From Bacteroides mediterraneensis (GTDB lineage: Bacteria; Bacteroidota; Bacteroidia; Bacteroidales; Bacteroidaceae): DNA of 64,000 bases. The notes beneath the pieces were generated by a model that saw only the letters and a program-made list of their open reading frames with translations, searched no databases and was not told the DNA's origin. The position numbers and the translations under genes are program-made. Where the stretch lies: positions 4,278,001-4,342,000 of the forward strand of contig NZ_DAJPEN010000001.1 in the NCBI RefSeq assembly GCF_025993685.1, read 5' to 3'. Shown here one piece after another: positions 60,243-64,000 of the stretch (position 1 is the stretch's first letter; each line of letters opens with the position of its first letter).

Positions 60243-61208
60243 TTATTGTTGTGAAATAAGAAAAGCGGTGTAGGCTACATAGCATATCACCAGCAAGGCT
60301 CCTTCTATGCGGGTGATGGTCCGTTTTTTGAAGAACCAGCCCACCAGCCAGAAAAGGATGGAAGAGCCTACCAGGACCGCCATGTCGATGTTGTTGATAT
60401 TACCCATGGGGAGAGGGGAGAGGGTGGCGCTGCATCCCAGCACGAAGAACACATTGAACAGGTTGCTGCCAATCACGTTTCCGATGGCAATACCCGGATT
60501 CTTTTTCAAGGCTGCCGTGACGGAAGTCGCCAGTTCGGGCAGGGAGGTGCCTCCGGCCACCAGTGTCAGGCCGATGATGGAATCGCTGACCCCCAAGGAG
60601 CGGGCAATGCCACTGGCTCCGTCCACGAAAAACTGTCCGCCGAAAATCAGTCCGGCCAGTCCTCCCAGAATATATACCGCCGACTTCCAGGCCGGCAGTT
60701 CCTTCACTTTCTGTACTTCGTCGTCCTCTTCATTCCCGTTGCGGGCAATGGCGAAAGTGTAGCGCATGAAAATCAGGAAAAATCCCAGCAACACCAGACC
60801 GTCTATCCGGCTGATGATGTTCTGGCTTCCTCCGTCCAGCAGACAGTCGTTGGCAAAGCAGGTCAGTACCAGGGCCGAGAGGATGACCAGCGGAATTTCC
60901 TTGCTCAGGGTGCCTTGTCCCACCTGGATAGGAAGGACCAAGGCGGTACATCCGATAATCATCAGTACATTGAAGATGTTGCTTCCCACTACGTTGCCGA
61001 TGGCCATTTCCGCACTTCCCTGCAAGGCGGACAGTACACTGATGACCAGTTCGGGAGCGGAAGTGCCGAAGGCTACGATGGTCAGTCCGATGACCAGGTC
61101 GGAGATGCGGAAGCGTTTGGCAACGGAAGCTGCTCCGTCCGTCAGCCCGTTGGCTCCCACCAGAATCAGGGCTAATCCGCCGAGTAATAAAAGTAAATTC
61201 ATCCACAT
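60243..61208 (-). CDS. Calcium/sodium antiporter, YrbG type
   Basis: A 321-residue membrane protein with the two inverted repeats of the Ca2+:cation antiporter family: FGTSAPELVISVLSAL with NVVGSNIFNVLMIIG in the first half, and GGTSLPELATSVTAALKKN with NVIGSNLFNVFFVLG in the second. It exchanges calcium and sodium across the inner membrane. I chose ATG 61208; longer in-frame sequence overlaps the TATATTTG -7 box (complement of 61243-61250). It lies inside the glycan locus but has no obvious link to it. Confidence 0.92.
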   Translation of the reverse strand: MWMNLLLLLGGLALILVGANGLTDGAASVAKRFRISDLVIGLTIVAFGTSAPELVISVLSALQGSAEMAIGNVVGSNIFNVLMIIGCTALVLPIQVGQGTLSKEIPLVILSALVLTCFANDCLLDGGSQNIISRIDGLVLLGFFLIFMRYTFAIARNGNEEDDEVQKVKELPAWKSAVYILGGLAGLIFGGQFFVDGASGIARSLGVSDSIIGLTLVAGGTSLPELATSVTAALKKNPGIAIGNVIGSNLFNVFFVLGCSATLSPLPMGNINNIDMAVLVGSSILFWLVGWFFKKRTITRIEGALLVICYVAYTAFLISQQ

Positions 61209-61242
61209 AATTAGGTTCGTTTTTATTTCCGTTTGTTGGTCG

Positions 61243-61250
61243 CAAATATA
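61243..61250 (-). promoter_or_regulatory. -7 box for the antiporter operon
   Basis: CAAATATA (complement TATATTTG), 34 bases before the chosen ATG at 61208. Confidence 0.55.
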
Positions 61251-61350
61251 AGCAAGAATATGCAAAGACCGAAATTTGTCGTTTTAAATATAAGAGAAAG
61301 ACAAGAGAGGGAAATGCATGATTTTCTTCTCTTTTTTGCATGAATAATTG

Positions 61351-61381
61351 TTGTATGTAATACACCAATTTCCTATCTTTG
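61351..61381 (+). promoter_or_regulatory. Promoter of the tandem GH43 gene
   Basis: TTG at 61351-61353 (-33) and TATCTTTG at 61374-61381 (-7), 20 bases apart, 25 bases before the ATG. Confidence 0.6.
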
Positions 61382-61406
61382 CACCAAACGTTAACATGTA
61401 AAGTAT

Positions 61407-63329
61407 ATGAGAAACAGAATCCTGTCTTTATTGTTTTTGCTTCCGTTCATCTCGGAATCGTTGTCTGCCGCCCTGGTGGATGAAAAAGATTATGTCGCGT
61501 ATTTGTTCACTTATTTCACGGGAAACCACATCAGTGAAGAGGCGGTATGTTATGGGGTAAGTATGGATGGATATACCTACTATGCCTTGAATCACAACAA
61601 ACCGGTGATTGATTCGAAGATAATCAGTTCTACGGGGGGTGTGCGTGACCCTCACATTCTGAGAGGGGAAGACGGCCAGACGTTTTACATGGTGGTGACC
61701 GACATGGTTTCCGATAACGGATGGGATTCCAACCGGGCGATGGTGCTGTTGAAATCGACAGACCTGGTCAACTGGTCGCATTCGGTGGTGAACATACAGA
61801 AACGTTATCCGGGACAGGAAAAACTGAAACGGGTGTGGGCACCTCAGACTATTTTCGACAAAGAGGCAGGAAAATACATGGTCTATTTCTCCATGCAGTA
61901 TGCCGGAGGACCGGACGTCATCTATTATGCGTATGCCAATGACGATTTCACGGACTTGGAAGGAGAACCGAAACCGCTTTTCATTCCGGAAGACAAGAAC
62001 TCTTGCATCGACGGGGACATCGTATTCAAAGACGGGGTATATCATCTCTTCTATAAGACCGAAGGCCATGGCAACGGCATCAAGGTAGCAACTACCCGGG
62101 CGTTGACTTCCGGCAAGTGGGAAGAACAACCGGACTACAAGCAGCAGACCAAGGAAGCCGTGGAAGGTGCCGGTACGTTCAAGTTGATTGGACAGGACAA
62201 ATACATTCTGATGTATGATGTGTATATGAAAGGTGCTTACCAGTTTACGGAAACCACCGACCTGAAGCATTTCAAGGTGATAGACCATGCGGTAAAGATG
62301 AACTTCCATCCGCGTCACGGTACCATCATTCCGATTACCCGTGCCGAACTGAAACGCATCACGGACAAGTGGGGTAAGCCTGCCGAGCTGGGCGAATTGC
62401 CGGTGAATCCTGCATTGCCGGGATTCCATGCCGACCCCGAAGTGCTGTATTCTCATCAGACGCAGCGTTATTACATCTATTCTACCACCGACGGACAGCC
62501 CGGATGGGGAGGATGGTATTTCACCGTATTCTCTTCTGCCGACCTGAAGGACTGGCAGTATGAAGGGGTGATGTTGGACTTGCGTTCACCGCAGGTACCA
62601 TGGGCCAACGGAAATGCCTGGGCGCCGGCCATTGAGGAAAAACTGATTGACGGGAAATACAAATATTTCTTCTATTACAGCGGTAACCCGAACGACGATT
62701 CCGGTAAGAAAATCGGCGTGGCCGTAGCCGATTCTCCGGTAGGTCCTTTCAAGGATATGGGCAAACCCATTGTGACGGATTCTCCGGTAGGACATGGACA
62801 GCAAATTGATGTGGATGTGTTCACTGATCCGGTATCAGGTAAGTCTTATCTGTACTGGGGCAACGGATACATGGCCGGTGCGGAACTGAACGACGACATG
62901 GTATCCATCAAGAAGGAAACCCTGAAAGTGCTGACTCCGAAGGGAGGGACACTGAAAGATTATGCGTACCGTGAAGCTCCCTATGTGTTCTATCGTCAGG
63001 GTACTTACTACTTCATGTGGTCGGTAGATGATACGGGTTCAGCCAACTATCATGTGGCTTACGGTACGTCGGATTCTCCGCTGGGACCGGTTAAGGTGGC
63101 CAAAGACCCGGTGGTGCTGATACAGGACCCGTCACAGGAAATCTATGGGACCGCACATAATTCAGTGGTACGTAAACCGGGAACCGATGAATGGTATATC
63201 GTCTATCACCGCATCAACAAGAATTACTTGGACAAGGATAAAGGTCCGGGCGTACACCGCGAGGTATGCATCGACCGGATGGAGTTCAACGCCGACGGTA
63301 CCATCCAGCGTGTGAAAGTATCCAAATAA
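61407..63329 (+). CDS. Tandem GH43-family glycosidase, secreted
   Basis: A 640-residue protein with signal peptide (LSLLFLLPFISESLSA) and two five-bladed GH43-like propellers. The first (about 25-305) shows GVRDPHILRGEDGQTFYMVV, RVWAPQTIFDKEAGKYMVYF, CIDGDIVFKDGVYHLFYKTE and AVEGAGTFKLIGQDKYI. The second (about 325-640) shows GFHADPEVLYSHQTQRYYIY, QIDVDVFTDPVSGKSYLYWG and YREAPYVFYRQGTYYFMW with the usual Asp/Asp/Glu. Both look catalytically intact; the second resembles beta-xylosidase/galactosidase subfamilies. Substrate is not evident. The next secreted gene follows 25 bases on. Confidence 0.88.
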   Translation: MRNRILSLLFLLPFISESLSAALVDEKDYVAYLFTYFTGNHISEEAVCYGVSMDGYTYYALNHNKPVIDSKIISSTGGVRDPHILRGEDGQTFYMVVTDMVSDNGWDSNRAMVLLKSTDLVNWSHSVVNIQKRYPGQEKLKRVWAPQTIFDKEAGKYMVYFSMQYAGGPDVIYYAYANDDFTDLEGEPKPLFIPEDKNSCIDGDIVFKDGVYHLFYKTEGHGNGIKVATTRALTSGKWEEQPDYKQQTKEAVEGAGTFKLIGQDKYILMYDVYMKGAYQFTETTDLKHFKVIDHAVKMNFHPRHGTIIPITRAELKRITDKWGKPAELGELPVNPALPGFHADPEVLYSHQTQRYYIYSTTDGQPGWGGWYFTVFSSADLKDWQYEGVMLDLRSPQVPWANGNAWAPAIEEKLIDGKYKYFFYYSGNPNDDSGKKIGVAVADSPVGPFKDMGKPIVTDSPVGHGQQIDVDVFTDPVSGKSYLYWGNGYMAGAELNDDMVSIKKETLKVLTPKGGTLKDYAYREAPYVFYRQGTYYFMWSVDDTGSANYHVAYGTSDSPLGPVKVAKDPVVLIQDPSQEIYGTAHNSVVRKPGTDEWYIVYHRINKNYLDKDKGPGVHREVCIDRMEFNADGTIQRVKVSK

Positions 63330-63354
63330 TTATTCTCATTAAATCTTTTACTCT

Positions 63355-64000
63355 ATGAAACACCTGACACACTTGGCAGCTTTGTGCGTCTGCCTTACCA
63401 GTCTTCCTGTATCGGCACACGTGCAGGAAGTGATGAACGAACCGGATTCGGTCTACTTGTTCTCGTATGCCACTGTAAAGGATGCGGGACGCAGCGGGTT
63501 GAAACTGGCGTGGAGTCCGGATGCCGACCGTTGGTTCAGTATCGGCAACGGGTATGGCTATGTGAAATGCGATTACGGGACCTGGGGGGCCGAGAAGCGC
63601 ATGCTGAATCCTCATCTGACGCGGGATGCAAAAGGCGTATGGCATTGTGTCTGGCAGTTGAACGAAAGCGGAAAGGAGTGGGGACAGGCCACTTCGCCAG
63701 ACTTGATGAAATGGAATCCGCAGACGTATTACCTGCAGACGCCGGGAGAAGGAACTGGAATCCGGGGTAGTGAAACCCGCAAGAAAGCGGTTGTGGACGG
63801 TGTAGTAGAACAAGGATATATGCAGAAAGTGGCCTGGGAGGAAGTGGACCGACTGTTGAAGTTTGTCGACTACCGGGCCTATAGAGACCAATTGCACAAT
63901 GAACGGACGGAACAGGATGGCCAACGCTTTGCAGGGTTGGCTCCTGTATCCTTGCAGCTGAAGGTCCGTGCGGAAGAAGCCAAGCCTATCAGTGACAAAC
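63355..64000 (+). CDS. Secreted GH43-fold-like protein, 3' end cut by window
   Basis: 215 visible codons with signal peptide (AALCVCLTSLPVSA). The blocks SVYLFSYATVKDAGRSGLKL, WGAEKRMLNPHLTRDAKGVW, GQATSPDLMKWNPQTYYLQ and a helix-rich stretch after about 135 resemble the propeller-like N-terminal module found before the catalytic domain of several Bacteroides arabinogalactan and arabinan enzymes. The catalytic part would lie beyond the window, so I give no reaction. It is in operon with the tandem GH43 gene. Confidence 0.75.
   Translation, partial: MKHLTHLAALCVCLTSLPVSAHVQEVMNEPDSVYLFSYATVKDAGRSGLKLAWSPDADRWFSIGNGYGYVKCDYGTWGAEKRMLNPHLTRDAKGVWHCVWQLNESGKEWGQATSPDLMKWNPQTYYLQTPGEGTGIRGSETRKKAVVDGVVEQGYMQKVAWEEVDRLLKFVDYRAYRDQLHNERTEQDGQRFAGLAPVSLQLKVRAEEAKPISDK

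Noticed and set aside
1..64000. tRNA, rRNA and insertion sequences
   Set aside because: I found no cloverleaf, rRNA-like segment, transposase motif or flanking terminal repeats in any intergenic gap.

Overview
The window looks like chromosomal DNA of a gut Bacteroidales bacterium, most likely Bacteroides or Phocaeicola. The reasons are SusC/SusD outer-membrane pairs, a hybrid two-component sensor of glycan-utilisation loci, N-succinylornithine-type carbamoyltransferase next to proA, a NigD-like lipoprotein, many secreted glycoside hydrolases, and promoters of the TTTG / TAnnTTTG type rather than -35/-10 boxes. I see no phage or transposase genes, no CRISPR array, no rRNA and no tRNA.

Layout. 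1-2931: 3'-truncated nucleoside kinase and, divergently, a Na/phosphate cotransporter. 3013-10936: a small polysaccharide-utilisation locus with a GH110 alpha-1,3-galactosidase on one strand and, on the other, SusC, SusD and a BACON plus discoidin-type surface lipoprotein; it probably serves alpha-galactosylated host glycans. 11099-15512: two FKBP-type prolyl isomerases, a sirtuin with no cysteines, a rubredoxin and a MutS-like ATPase with membrane segments. 15726-18841: LacI-type regulator, SDR oxidoreductase and mannonate dehydratase, a hexuronate catabolic operon.

19016-30547 is an AT-rich block. It holds seven same-strand genes whose products all carry export signals: a caspase-like protease with an EF-hand-like loop, a beta-barrel protein, a DUF4384-type protein, two LPP20-like small proteins, a FISUMP-type lipoprotein and a transglutaminase-fold protein. 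An unlinked-promoter TPR histidine kinase / LytTR regulator pair lies immediately upstream. This is the best candidate for an undescribed system in the window.

31153-44561: a small secreted protein, a large GH2 beta-galactosidase with a lytic transglycosylase, a DUF2007 pair, proA and argF', then a cell-envelope operon (PASTA protein, RluD-type pseudouridine synthase, Ddl, acyltransferase, NigD-like and rhodanese lipoproteins). 44970-50360: a SAM methyltransferase behind a leader hairpin, then an ABC exporter operon with a possible sigma-54 promoter and a DUF2807 lipoprotein. 50771-64000: a second glycan locus with GH2, a hybrid two-component sensor, two GH43 genes, an uncharacterised secreted 676-residue protein and a truncated last gene, interrupted by a Ca/Na antiporter and a small lipoprotein.

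Two intergenic regions about 19.6 kb apart (near 30.9 kb and 50.6 kb) carry the same strictly 22-bp-periodic palindromic repeat array. This is the clearest non-coding structure here. All family names come from reading translated sequence by eye; no database search was run.
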